A stretch of 64,000 nucleotides of DNA, taken from the NCBI RefSeq assembly GCF_000708045.1, contig NZ_ANIE01000009.1, forward strand, positions 372,001 through 436,000, in the 5' to 3' direction. Source of the stretch: Marinobacter nitratireducens. Lineage in GTDB: Bacteria; Pseudomonadota; Gammaproteobacteria; Pseudomonadales; Oleiphilaceae. Each line of letters opens with the position of its first letter. Position 1 is the first letter of the stretch. Below, piece by piece: positions 34,589 through 43,591 of the stretch. The position numbers and the translations under genes were made by a program. Below the pieces are notes generated by a model. That model did no database searches. It had not been told where the DNA came from and was given only the letters and a program-made list of their open reading frames with translations.

Positions 34589-36314
34589 GCGTCGTGAAGT
34601 GATCAAGGTCATCGTTGTCGATGACGATCCGGCAGACTTTCTCATCATCGATGAGCTGCTTCAGGAATCGGATCGCTTTCGATTCGAGATCAGCCATGTC
34701 CCCTCAATTGAGCAGGCAAGGGAAGCGCTACTGGATTCCCATTGCGATGTCATGTTGCTTGACTACTTTCTGGGTAAGGATACTGCCCGGGATCTCCTGA
34801 TTGAGGCTCGGCGAATTCATTGCCCGACGCCGATTGTTGTCCTCACGGGGGTGGAATCGGTGACCCTCGATGATGAGGCCATCGAGATGGGAGCAGCGGA
34901 CTTTCTGCCGAAGGAGGGCATCACGACACCGTTGCTGGAACGCACCATTCGTCACGCCATTCAACACAAGCGCACGGAGCTTGAACTGGAGCGGATGGTT
35001 AAAAAAGACCCCTTGACGGGGTTGGGGAATCGGCTGTTATTTGAGGAGATCCTGGAAAGTTCTTTGGCGAGGTGCAAGCGGTCTGGGGCAAAGCTCGCTG
35101 TTCTGTTCATGGACCTGGACCGGTTCAAGGAAATAAACGATTCCCTGGGGCACCCCACCGGAGATCTGTTGCTGCTGTTGGTGGCTGATCGTTTACGAAC
35201 GGTTATGCGGGAGTCAGACTTCATTGCGCGTATTGGCGGTGATGAGTTTACGATTCTCATTGATGAATTGAATGATGATCAGGATGCGCTTGCGGTCGCC
35301 CACAAAATTATCAGCGCAATCTCCGTGCCGTCACCCGTGGGTCGGCATGAATTGAATGTGTCCGCCAGTATCGGCGTGGCGATCTACCCAGAGAACGGGG
35401 ACTCGCCCATCAAGCTCATGCAGAAAGCAGATCTGGCGCTCTACGAGGCAAAGCGAAATGGGGCCAACCGGGTTCAGTGCTTTACCTCAAGGTTACAGGT
35501 GGATCTTGAAAAGCATTTGAACATTGAAAAGGGGCTTCGACATGCGCTTCAGAATGATCAGTTCGAACTGTATCTGCAGCCCAAGTGGTGGCTATCAACT
35601 CGACAGATCTATGGGTTTGAGGCCTTGATTCGTTGGCGGTTGGATGCTGATCACCTGGTGTCGCCGGCGGACTTCATCCCGGTGGCGGAAAAAACCGGGT
35701 TGATTGTACCCATGGGAGAGTGGGTGCTCCGCACGGCGATAGAGTATCTCCAGACCTGGAGACGGTTGGGGCTGGACAAGCAGTTCATAGCGTTGAATGT
35801 GTCTCCGCTGCAGTTAAGAGCGGGTTGTTTTGTCGAATACCTTGCTGATCTGCTGAACAAGACGGGTATTTCGCCGGATTTGCTTGAAGTTGAGATTACG
35901 GAGGAAACCCTGCTGGACCCCTACAGCGATGATTACAAGGCGCAAAAGGATCTTGGCCGGATCCGGGAGCTCGGTGTCGGTGTGGCCATTGATGATTTTG
36001 GTACCGGCTACTCGTCGTTGAAGTACCTGCGCCAGTTCCCTGTTGACGTGGTAAAAATAGATAAAAGCTTTGTTTCAGCTGAAGCGGAGGGGTTGGCTGA
36101 GCCGGAAATCTGTCGCGCGGTGGTAACGATGGCTGACTCTCTCGGTATGAGTGTTGTCGCCGAGGGGATAGAGACGGACAAGCAGCTGGAAGAACTCATT
36201 GCGATTGGCTGTAGCAAGGGACAGGGCTATCTTGTCTCCCGGCCTGTGAGCTTTAAGGATGCCACGGAAATCCTGAGGGCAGCGGCGGATTCTGATTCTG
36301 CGCCCACACTTTAA
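34581..36314 (+). CDS. REC-GGDEF-EAL cyclic-di-GMP regulator
   Basis: The product has 577 residues. A receiver domain (phosphoacceptor D61 in LLDYFLG) is followed by a GGDEF domain with an intact GGDEF at 219-223 and an EAL domain with intact EALIRW at E347, NVS, DDFGTGYSSLKYL and IDKSFV motifs. Both synthesis and breakdown of cyclic-di-GMP are chemically possible; which dominates cannot be told. Translational overlap with the response regulator and kinase suggests that phosphorylation by the ethylene-receptor-like kinase controls second messenger levels. Confidence 0.92.
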   Translation: MSERREVIKVIVVDDDPADFLIIDELLQESDRFRFEISHVPSIEQAREALLDSHCDVMLLDYFLGKDTARDLLIEARRIHCPTPIVVLTGVESVTLDDEAIEMGAADFLPKEGITTPLLERTIRHAIQHKRTELELERMVKKDPLTGLGNRLLFEEILESSLARCKRSGAKLAVLFMDLDRFKEINDSLGHPTGDLLLLLVADRLRTVMRESDFIARIGGDEFTILIDELNDDQDALAVAHKIISAISVPSPVGRHELNVSASIGVAIYPENGDSPIKLMQKADLALYEAKRNGANRVQCFTSRLQVDLEKHLNIEKGLRHALQNDQFELYLQPKWWLSTRQIYGFEALIRWRLDADHLVSPADFIPVAEKTGLIVPMGEWVLRTAIEYLQTWRRLGLDKQFIALNVSPLQLRAGCFVEYLADLLNKTGISPDLLEVEITEETLLDPYSDDYKAQKDLGRIRELGVGVAIDDFGTGYSSLKYLRQFPVDVVKIDKSFVSAEAEGLAEPEICRAVVTMADSLGMSVVAEGIETDKQLEELIAIGCSKGQGYLVSRPVSFKDATEILRAAADSDSAPTL

Positions 36315-36332
36315 ACACGGATTGGGGGTGTG

Positions 36333-36815
36333 ATGCCAAGGTCCCGAAAACAGGTGTTCAACGTCTGGTTGGAGGCATCCGGAAAAGAGGGCGCAGACCT
36401 GGAAGAGGCCCTCAGGATGAACTCGCTCGGTCACTTTCTGCAACGGTTCGCCGATGAGGCGAGCTTCTTTGGGGCGTTGCAGGAAATGGACAGAGACGTG
36501 CCCTCATTCCCGAATCTTTTCATGTACTTGATGTCGTCACCGGATGCCCCGGTGGAGAACTTTTTTCGTCAGTTGAAAACCGTGGCGGATTGCCGCCACA
36601 TACCCGTGATTGTTTTCCATGCGGCGGGCATATCCCCAAACGTGAAAAGGCTCTACGCTCTTGGTGCCGCCTCGGTCATCAGAGTGCCCATTCGCTTTGA
36701 TGGGCTCGTTGAAGTCATGCGCACGATTGAGGATTACTGGTTTAACGTCGCGGCCGCTCCGCCGACAGACGGCGTGCTCACTGCTTGCCGCATCAGTGAC
36801 CTCAAGGGCGCCTAA
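36333..36815 (+). CDS. Degenerate receiver-domain protein
   Basis: The product has 160 residues from ATG 36333 (GTG 36330 is an alternative). Its fold pattern is that of a CheY-like receiver (IPVIVFHAAG, LGAASVIRVPI), but the phosphoacceptor Asp is absent, replaced within LFMYLMSS, and the usual Lys is missing at VIRVP. It follows the GGDEF-EAL gene by 18 bp in the same direction, so it probably belongs to the same signalling operon as a phosphorylation-independent partner. The final 30 residues have no assignment. Confidence 0.7.
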   Translation: MPRSRKQVFNVWLEASGKEGADLEEALRMNSLGHFLQRFADEASFFGALQEMDRDVPSFPNLFMYLMSSPDAPVENFFRQLKTVADCRHIPVIVFHAAGISPNVKRLYALGAASVIRVPIRFDGLVEVMRTIEDYWFNVAAAPPTDGVLTACRISDLKGA

Positions 36816-36982
36816 GGTCCTCATATTCCTGCACTGTTTTGAGTCATTCAATTGGCGAATAACCCCATGTCGCAATTTCGATTGCTGTAGGCAGTTTCCG
36901 AGACTAGCTTGTTTCCCCAAGCTGTCGGCGCCGTTTTGAGCCGATTTGCTGCAAAATTCTTAAAACAGCGACGGAAAACGCG

Positions 36983-38545
36983 ATGAAAAAACTACTCACT
37001 GCTTTTGTTGGTTCGGTGGCCCTGGCCGCTACGCCGATGGCGATGTCTGCCGAGGCAACCAAAGAACTGAAAATGGCGTACGACGCCGACCCCGTTACCC
37101 TGGATATTCATGAGCAGCTGTCCGGTGGCATGTTGCAATTGAGCCACATGACCTTTGATCCTCTGTTGCGCTGGACCCGGGATCTCGGTTTCGAGGCACG
37201 TCTGGCGGAAAGCTGGGAGAGGGTTGATGACAAAACCATGCGCTTCAAGCTTCGTGAAGGCGTCAAGTTCCATTCCGGTAACGAACTGACCGCCAAAGAC
37301 GTCAAGTTCACCTTCGATCGTCTGAAGCAAAGCCCGGACTACAAGGCTATCTTCAAACCGTTCACCGGCATTAACATTATCGATGACTACACCTTTGAGC
37401 TGGTCACCGGTGAACCGTACCCGCTGCTGCTCAACACCGCGACCTATATCTTTCCGCTGGACAGCGAGTTCTACAGCGGTGAAACCGCGGATGGTAAAGA
37501 CAAATCTGCCATCATCAAGCACGGCAATTCCTACGCTTCCGAGCACCTCTCTGGCACCGGGCCTTACGTTGTGACTGCGCGTCAACAGGGCGTGCGGGTC
37601 GAGTTCGAGCGCTTTGATGACTACTGGGATACCGAGTCTCCGGGTAATGTCGGCAAGATTGTTCTCACTCCGATCAAGGAAAATGCCACCCGTGTGTCGG
37701 CGCTGCTGTCTGGTGGTGTGGACTTTGTGGCTCCGGTTCCACCGAACGATCTTGATCGCATCAAGCGTGACCGGAACGCCGAACTGGTCACCATGAGCGG
37801 TACTCGTATCATCCTCTTCCACATGAACCAGGAACGTGTCGAGGCGTTCAGGAACCCGAAGGTTCGCCAGGCCATCGCCTATGCGATCAATCAGGAAGGC
37901 ATCGCTGCGAAGATCATGAAGGGCTTTGCCACACCCGCGGCCCAGATGTCGCCCGAGGGGTATCAGGGCTACAACGCAAACCTGACACCGCGGTTTGATG
38001 TCGCCAAGGCACAGGAACTCATGAAGGATGCCGGTTACGAGGACGGATTCACCATCACCATGATGGCGCCCAACAACCGCTACGTGAACGACGACAAAAT
38101 CGCTCAGGCGGTTGCCGCCATGCTGGCCCGGATCAACATCAAGGTAGACCTGAAGACTCTGCCGAAAGCTCAGTATTGGCCGGAGTACGATAACCGTGCC
38201 GCGGACATGATGATGATCGGCTGGCACGCGGACACAGAGGATTCCGCTAACTTCTTCGAGTTCCTGACGTTCTGTCCGGACGCGGACACTGGCGCGGGGC
38301 AATACAACGCGGGCAACTACTGCAACCCGGAGATTGATGCCCTGGTTGACAAGGCGAACGTCGAGACCGACCTGGACAAGAGGGCCGCGATTTTGCAGGA
38401 AGTTGAGCAGCGTCTTTATGACGACGCCGCCTTTGTGCCCCTGCACTGGCAGGACCTTGCCTGGGCTGCCCAGAAGAACGTGAGAATTGAGCCTGTGCTC
38501 AATGTCATGAACTTCCCGTACCTGGGTGATCTGGTTGTCGAGTAA
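36983..38545 (+). CDS. dppA: Periplasmic dipeptide/oligopeptide-binding protein
   Basis: The product has 520 residues with a signal peptide (MKKLLTAFVGSVALAATPMAMSA) and an SBP_bac_5 fold: YDADPVTLDIHEQ at the mature start, LREGVKFHSGNELTAKDVKF, SGTGPYVV and NPKVRQAIAYAIN. It captures di- or oligopeptides in the periplasm for the ABC importer encoded next. A hairpin with a short T-run lies in the 76 bp before the permease gene and may lower downstream expression. The specificity of DppA rather than OppA is inferred from the neighbouring prolidase. Confidence 0.92.
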   Translation: MKKLLTAFVGSVALAATPMAMSAEATKELKMAYDADPVTLDIHEQLSGGMLQLSHMTFDPLLRWTRDLGFEARLAESWERVDDKTMRFKLREGVKFHSGNELTAKDVKFTFDRLKQSPDYKAIFKPFTGINIIDDYTFELVTGEPYPLLLNTATYIFPLDSEFYSGETADGKDKSAIIKHGNSYASEHLSGTGPYVVTARQQGVRVEFERFDDYWDTESPGNVGKIVLTPIKENATRVSALLSGGVDFVAPVPPNDLDRIKRDRNAELVTMSGTRIILFHMNQERVEAFRNPKVRQAIAYAINQEGIAAKIMKGFATPAAQMSPEGYQGYNANLTPRFDVAKAQELMKDAGYEDGFTITMMAPNNRYVNDDKIAQAVAAMLARINIKVDLKTLPKAQYWPEYDNRAADMMMIGWHADTEDSANFFEFLTFCPDADTGAGQYNAGNYCNPEIDALVDKANVETDLDKRAAILQEVEQRLYDDAAFVPLHWQDLAWAAQKNVRIEPVLNVMNFPYLGDLVVE

Positions 38546-38553
38546 TCGCCATT

Positions 38554-38593
38554 AAAGGCTGGCCGGCTCCGGAGAGTCCGGGGCCGGCCTTTT
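38554..38593 (+). terminator. Attenuator-type terminator between dppA and dppB
   Basis: A long GC-rich stem (GGCCGGCTCCGGA paired with TCCGGGGCCGGCC) ends in TTTTG. It would stop part of the transcripts after the binding-protein gene, keeping the binding protein in excess over the permease. Confidence 0.7.
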
Positions 38594-38621
38594 GTATGCA
38601 AGCTTTATCCGGAACTTTTCC

Positions 38622-39671
38622 ATGTTAGCGTTTTTGGTTCAGCGGATTTCCCAGGCAGTGCTGGTCATGTTCGTGATCAGCGTGATTGCCTTTGCCATTC
38701 AGGATGGCCTTGGGGACCCGCTTCAGGAAATGGTGGGCATGTCCGTCTCCCAGGAGGAGCGGGAAGCGATTCGTGAGGAACTGGGGCTCAATGACCCGAT
38801 GGTGGTCCAGTACCTGCGGTTTGCCGGCAATGCCATTCAGGGGGATTTGGGCAACTCCTATTTTTACAGCAAGCCCACGCTCGAAGTGATCGCCGAACAC
38901 CTGCCCGCGACCCTGGAGCTGGTTATTGGTGCCAGCCTTATTATCGTTTTCCTGTCGGTGCCAATTGGTGTCTACTCGGCGATACGCCCTGAGGCCTGGT
39001 TGTCCAAATTCTTCATGGGTGTCAGCACTGTGGGCATCTCAATCCCGGTGTTTCTGACGGCCATTGTGCTGATCCAGCTGTTCTCCATCGGCGTTACAGT
39101 GGACTGGTTTCCCGCAGATACAGGGTGGGGCCGGTGGCTGAACGATGTCTTTACCACCGAGGGTGGTTTGCCGTCCTACGGCCGGGGTGATGAACTGACT
39201 CACCTGTTCGGTACCTGGGAGTCCGGCTTTTTCACCACCGAGGGCATCCTGCACCTGTTGCTGCCCTCAATCTCCCTGGCGTCCATCATGCTGCCGCTGT
39301 TTATCCGTTTGATTCGTGCGGAAATGATGGAAGTGCTTCAGAGCGACTATATCCGTTACGCGAGGGCCAAGGGCCTCAGTTCCGGGCGTATCCACTTTCT
39401 GCATGCTCTGAAGAACACCATGCTGCCGGTCATTACGGTCGGCGGTGTACAGATTGGCATCATGGTCGCTTACACCATCCTGACGGAGACCGTGTTTCAG
39501 TGGCCTGGCGTCGGCCTGATGTTCCTCGAAGCCATTACCCGTAGCGACATTCCCCTGATCGTAGCCTACCTGATGGTGGTGGGCCTGATCTTTGTAATCA
39601 CTAATACCCTGGTGGATCTGGTCTACGGCCTGGTCAACCCGACGGTAAAACTGACAGGTAAGAAAGCATGA
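38622..39671 (+). CDS. dppB: Dipeptide ABC transporter permease
   Basis: The start is ATG 38622 (MLAFLVQRISQAVLVMFV); a TTG at 38592 overlaps the terminator and is unlikely. The product has 349 residues with six membrane helices and the EAA-type loop YIRYARAKGLSSGRI. It forms one half of the inner-membrane channel. It contains an unusually long periplasmic loop near residues 170-210 (FPADTGWGRWL). It overlaps dppC by 4 bp. Confidence 0.93.
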   Translation: MLAFLVQRISQAVLVMFVISVIAFAIQDGLGDPLQEMVGMSVSQEEREAIREELGLNDPMVVQYLRFAGNAIQGDLGNSYFYSKPTLEVIAEHLPATLELVIGASLIIVFLSVPIGVYSAIRPEAWLSKFFMGVSTVGISIPVFLTAIVLIQLFSIGVTVDWFPADTGWGRWLNDVFTTEGGLPSYGRGDELTHLFGTWESGFFTTEGILHLLLPSISLASIMLPLFIRLIRAEMMEVLQSDYIRYARAKGLSSGRIHFLHALKNTMLPVITVGGVQIGIMVAYTILTETVFQWPGVGLMFLEAITRSDIPLIVAYLMVVGLIFVITNTLVDLVYGLVNPTVKLTGKKA

Positions 39672-40600
39672 CAACGGCGACGGTTTCCCGCTGGGACCGC
39701 TTCCGCGAGTCCTTTTTCTGGTATAGCTTCAAACGCGACAAGGTGGCGATTGCCAGCTTTGCCGTGCTGCTGTTGATGGTACTGGGCGCTGTTTTTGCCC
39801 CCTTGCTGGCGCCGACGGATCCTTATGATCTGGCTCAGATCAACATCATGAATTCCGAACTGCCACCTGTGGGTATGAGTGGTGCCGACACGGCATTTCC
39901 GCTGGGAACGGATGCACAGGGGCGGGATCTGCTGTCCACCATTCTCTACGGCACCCGGGTGTCTCTGATGATCGGTTTCGGTGCCGTGGTCCTGCAGGCC
40001 GCGCTGGGCATTCTTTTTGGATTGCTGGCCGGCTACCTCGGCGGCAAGGTCGATGCCATTCTGATGCGGATTGCCGATGTGCAGCTGTCATTTTCAACCC
40101 TGATGGTGGCTATCATTGTGGGTGCTGTGTTCAAGGCCAGCTTCGGTAATCTGATGTTTGGCGAGATCGCCATCTACATGTTGATCTTCATCATCGGTGT
40201 GGCTGAATGGCCGCAGATTGCGAGAACGGTGCGGGCCTCTGTGTTGGCTGAGAAGAAAAAAGAGTACGTGGACGCCGCCAAGGTTATGGGGTTCGGTACG
40301 CCCCGGATCATGTTTCGGCACATTCTGCCTAACACGCTGTCTCCCATTTTTGTGATTGCCACGGTGCAGATTGCCAATGCGATTATCTCGGAAGCGGCCC
40401 TATCCTTTCTCGGGCTGGGCATGCCCGAGACACAACCCTCGCTCGGGTCTCTGATCAAATCCGGTTTTGACTACATCCAGAGTGGCTCCTGGTGGATTAC
40501 GCTGATCCCGGGGCTGGTTTTGGTGGTACTCGTCCTGGTTATCAATCTTCTGGGTGACTGGTTGCGGGATGTCATGAACCCACGGCTGTATAAGGGGTAA
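39668..40600 (+). CDS. dppC: Dipeptide ABC transporter permease
   Basis: The product has 310 residues starting at ATG 39668 in the dppB stop. An N-terminal helix (residues 25-50) and five further helices, plus the loop EYVDAAKVMGFGTPRIMFRHILPN, identify a DppC/OppC permease, partner of DppB. LSFLGLGMPE near residue 245 is a family hallmark. Confidence 0.94.
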   Translation: MTTATVSRWDRFRESFFWYSFKRDKVAIASFAVLLLMVLGAVFAPLLAPTDPYDLAQINIMNSELPPVGMSGADTAFPLGTDAQGRDLLSTILYGTRVSLMIGFGAVVLQAALGILFGLLAGYLGGKVDAILMRIADVQLSFSTLMVAIIVGAVFKASFGNLMFGEIAIYMLIFIIGVAEWPQIARTVRASVLAEKKKEYVDAAKVMGFGTPRIMFRHILPNTLSPIFVIATVQIANAIISEAALSFLGLGMPETQPSLGSLIKSGFDYIQSGSWWITLIPGLVLVVLVLVINLLGDWLRDVMNPRLYKG

Positions 40601-40604
40601 CGCC

Positions 40605-41603
40605 ATGGCACTGTTGGAAGTAAAAAATCTGGATGTGCGGTTTGCCGTGCGTGGTGGCGATCTGAAAGCGCTTCGTGGTATCAGCTTCAGTCTCGACAAG
40701 GGCGAACGACTGGGTCTGGTGGGTGAGTCCGGAGCCGGTAAGTCCGTCGCAGCATTTTCAATCCTCAACCTGATTGCGCGGCCCGGCTACATTGCCGGAG
40801 GTCAGATTCTGTTTGAAGGTACAGATCTGGCTGCCATGAGCGAGCGGGAGCTCAGCAAGATTCGAGGCAACCGGATTGCGATGATCTTTCAGGATCCGAT
40901 GATGACGCTGAACCCGGTGCTCACCATCGGCACCCAAATGGTGGAGGCCATTCTCGCCCACCGCCGGATCAGCAAGAAAGCGGCTCGTGACATCGCTCTG
41001 GACCGTCTGAAAAAAGTTCAGATTCCGTCCCCGGAAAAGCGGTTGGAGCAGTATCCCCATGAACTGTCCGGCGGCATGCGTCAGCGTGTCATCATTGCGA
41101 TTGCCCTGCTGCTTGATCCGGAAATCATCATTGCTGATGAGCCGACAACGGCCCTGGATGTGACTATCCAGGCTGAAATCATGGCGTTGTTGCTGGATCT
41201 CTGTGAACAGGAAAACGTGGCGCTGATGCTGATTACCCACGATCTGGGGGTGGTGAGCCAGGTCACCCAGCGAATGCTGGTCATGTATTCTGGCCGCATC
41301 ATCGAGCAGGGGCCCACGCGGGAAATCATCAATGACGCCCAGCATCCATATACCCAGGGGTTGATTAACGCATTGCCCCAGATGGGTGAACCGGGTGAGC
41401 GGCTATTCCAGATCCCTGGTTCCATGCCGTCCCTGAAAAACGTGCCGTCAGGCTGCCCGTTCCACCCTCGCTGCAGGTTCGCTACCGGGCAGTGCAAGCA
41501 GGCTATGCCGGATTATGTCCGTTCCGGCAATGTGGACGTGGCCTGTTATGAAGTCAGCAACCTGATAGAGCAGGAGAAGCACATGCAGGAGGCCGAATCA
41601 TGA
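40605..41603 (+). CDS. dppD: Dipeptide ABC transporter ATP-binding protein
   Basis: The product has 332 residues. Walker A GESGAGKS, signature LSGGMRQR and Walker [13 protein letters not shown] are intact, and the C-terminal CPFHPRC extension (oligopeptide-transporter C-terminal region) is present. It powers the permease together with DppF. It overlaps the next gene by 4 bp. Confidence 0.95.
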   Translation: MALLEVKNLDVRFAVRGGDLKALRGISFSLDKGERLGLVGESGAGKSVAAFSILNLIARPGYIAGGQILFEGTDLAAMSERELSKIRGNRIAMIFQDPMMTLNPVLTIGTQMVEAILAHRRISKKAARDIALDRLKKVQIPSPEKRLEQYPHELSGGMRQRVIIAIALLLDPEIIIADEPTTALDVTIQAEIMALLLDLCEQENVALMLITHDLGVVSQVTQRMLVMYSGRIIEQGPTREIINDAQHPYTQGLINALPQMGEPGERLFQIPGSMPSLKNVPSGCPFHPRCRFATGQCKQAMPDYVRSGNVDVACYEVSNLIEQEKHMQEAES

Positions 41604-42610
41604 CCTCCCCTCTGGTTAGAATTCGTGGCCTGGAGAAGCGGTTTGACCTCTCTGGTGGCTTGCTGGAGCAGATCAAGTTTGAAGGTGGCCGCTTTCGCCG
41701 TAAACAGGAAGCCGTGCACGCCATTAATGGTGTCGACCTGGACGTGAACCGGGGTGAGGCCCTCTGCGTCGTGGGGGAATCCGGCTGTGGTAAATCCACG
41801 GTAGCGAGAACGGTCATGGGGCTGTTGTCTCCCAGTGCTGGCGAGATTGAGTACGACGGCAATCGCATTGATCATCTTGAGGGCAAGGATGTACTTCCAT
41901 ACCGCCGCAAGATGCAGATGATCTTCCAGAACCCCTACGCGTCGCTGAATCCGCGAATGACGATTCAGCAGACACTCGAAGAGCCAATCCGTTTTCACCA
42001 CCCTGACTGGTCCCCGATGCAGATCCGGGACAAGATTCATGAGGTGATGCACTCAGTTGGTATCGATCCGGACTGGGGTAGCCGTTTCGGCCATGAGTTT
42101 TCCGGTGGCCAGCGGCAGCGTATCGCGATTGCGCGTGCGCTGGCGGTTGATCCCGAATTCATTGTGGCAGATGAACCTATTTCGGCACTGGACGTTTCTA
42201 TTCAGGCTCAGGTGTTGAACCTGCTGATGGATGCCCAGGAAAGCCGGGGGTTGACCTACCTGTTCATTACCCACGACCTGGCGGTGGTCGAGCATTTCGG
42301 CACCCGGGTTGCGGTGATGTATCTGGGCAGAGTCTGCGAGCTGGCGGACACCCAAACACTGTTCGCGACGCCACGGCACCCTTATACCCAGGCCTTGCTG
42401 TCTGCCATTCCAAAGCTGGAAGACGATCGGCCGAATCACATTCGCTTGCAGGGGGAGGTGCCCACTCCGGTGAATCTGCCCTCTGGCTGTGTGTTTCATG
42501 GTCGTTGCCCCTACGCCAACGACCGCTGCCGCCAGGAAATCCCTGAGCTCATCGCGACGGATGGCGGAGCCCGAGTGGCCTGTCATGCGGTCGAAGAAGG
42601 GCGTCTGTAA
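41600..42610 (+). CDS. dppF: Dipeptide ABC transporter ATP-binding protein
   Basis: The product has 336 residues with Walker A GESGCGKS, signature FSGGQRQR, Walker B FIVADEPISALD and the C-terminal VFHGRCPYA motif. It is the second ATPase of the importer. A 74-bp space separates it from the LysR gene, so read-through into the regulator is possible. Confidence 0.95.
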   Translation: MTSPLVRIRGLEKRFDLSGGLLEQIKFEGGRFRRKQEAVHAINGVDLDVNRGEALCVVGESGCGKSTVARTVMGLLSPSAGEIEYDGNRIDHLEGKDVLPYRRKMQMIFQNPYASLNPRMTIQQTLEEPIRFHHPDWSPMQIRDKIHEVMHSVGIDPDWGSRFGHEFSGGQRQRIAIARALAVDPEFIVADEPISALDVSIQAQVLNLLMDAQESRGLTYLFITHDLAVVEHFGTRVAVMYLGRVCELADTQTLFATPRHPYTQALLSAIPKLEDDRPNHIRLQGEVPTPVNLPSGCVFHGRCPYANDRCRQEIPELIATDGGARVACHAVEEGRL

Positions 42611-42684
42611 CTTCAGCGCAGCGCATGGGCTATGATGCCTGATGAGTGCTCTGCCCTTAATCGAACTGACCTGCAGGGAACCCC

Positions 42685-43590
42685 ATGGAAATTCGCTGGA
42701 TGGAAGACTTCCTGGCGCTTGCCCGCACGCGCCACTTTTCACGTGCTGCCGAACAGCAGCATGTGACCCAGCCCACGTTCAGCCGTCGTATCAAACTGCT
42801 TGAAGAGTCCATGGGAACAACACTCATCAATCGCCAGACGTTGCCTCTGTCACTTACCCCCGCAGGGGAATTGTTTCAGGAGCTGTGTGAGCGAACTACC
42901 CGGGATGTTCGGGACACGCGGGACAGGATTACCGCGCTGGAGGCGGAAGCCTCGGCGCGCATCAGCGTCGGTTCTACCCAGGGGCTGTTCTCCCACTTCT
43001 ACCAGGGCTGGGCTACGGAGGCCGGTATTGCAGAGCAGCTCCAGCTCAACCTGAATGCGACCAATTGGGTGGGTGAGCAGTTTCTGGATGCCCTGGAAAG
43101 CGGTGAGTGTGAGCTGGTGTTGTGTTACTGGCACTCGGACCTTCCCTGGGGGCAACGTCTGGATGAGGAGAGGTTCCAGTGGCTGGCAGTGGCGAAGGAG
43201 ACGCTCGTGCCCGTGAGCATTGCCGATGATAATGGGAAGGCCAGGTTTCCGTTGCCCGGCAGTGCGGAACAGCCAATGCCGCTAATCGCTTACCATAACC
43301 GAGGCTTTCTGCAGTCTGCCATTGAAGGGCATCTGGCCCGGAACAAGCTCAGTGCCAATCTGTTGCCGCTGAATGAGAATACCCAGTCTTCCGGGATCAA
43401 AGCTCTGGTCAAGCAGGGTTTTGGCATGGGCTGGTTGCCGAGCCGGATGACCGAGAAAAGCGAGCAGTTCGGTCGACTGGTGCGCGCTGGTGACGAATGC
43501 TGGGATGTCCCCCTCGATATACGTCTGATCCGCCTTCGGGACGCTCGCTCCGAGGGCCTTCTGAATCTGTGGAATCAACTGGAACCCTGA
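42685..43590 (+). CDS. LysR-family regulator (HypT/YjiE-like)
   Basis: The product has 301 residues. The N-terminal helix-turn-helix (FLALARTRHFSRAAEQQHVTQPTFSRRIKLLEE) is textbook LysR; the rest is the ligand-binding domain. The opening EIRWMEDFL and the QPTFSRRI recognition helix recall the HypT/YjiE branch. It lies between dppF and the prolidase gene, whose ATG follows its stop by a single base, so regulator and peptidase are cotranscribed. It probably controls the peptide uptake and breakdown genes; the inducer is unknown. Confidence 0.88.
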   Translation: MEIRWMEDFLALARTRHFSRAAEQQHVTQPTFSRRIKLLEESMGTTLINRQTLPLSLTPAGELFQELCERTTRDVRDTRDRITALEAEASARISVGSTQGLFSHFYQGWATEAGIAEQLQLNLNATNWVGEQFLDALESGECELVLCYWHSDLPWGQRLDEERFQWLAVAKETLVPVSIADDNGKARFPLPGSAEQPMPLIAYHNRGFLQSAIEGHLARNKLSANLLPLNENTQSSGIKALVKQGFGMGWLPSRMTEKSEQFGRLVRAGDECWDVPLDIRLIRLRDARSEGLLNLWNQLEP

Positions 43591-43591
43591 T

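Noticed and set aside
36992-38446. 484-codon minus-strand frame
   Set aside because: Antisense to the dipeptide-binding protein; arises from GC-rich codon bias.
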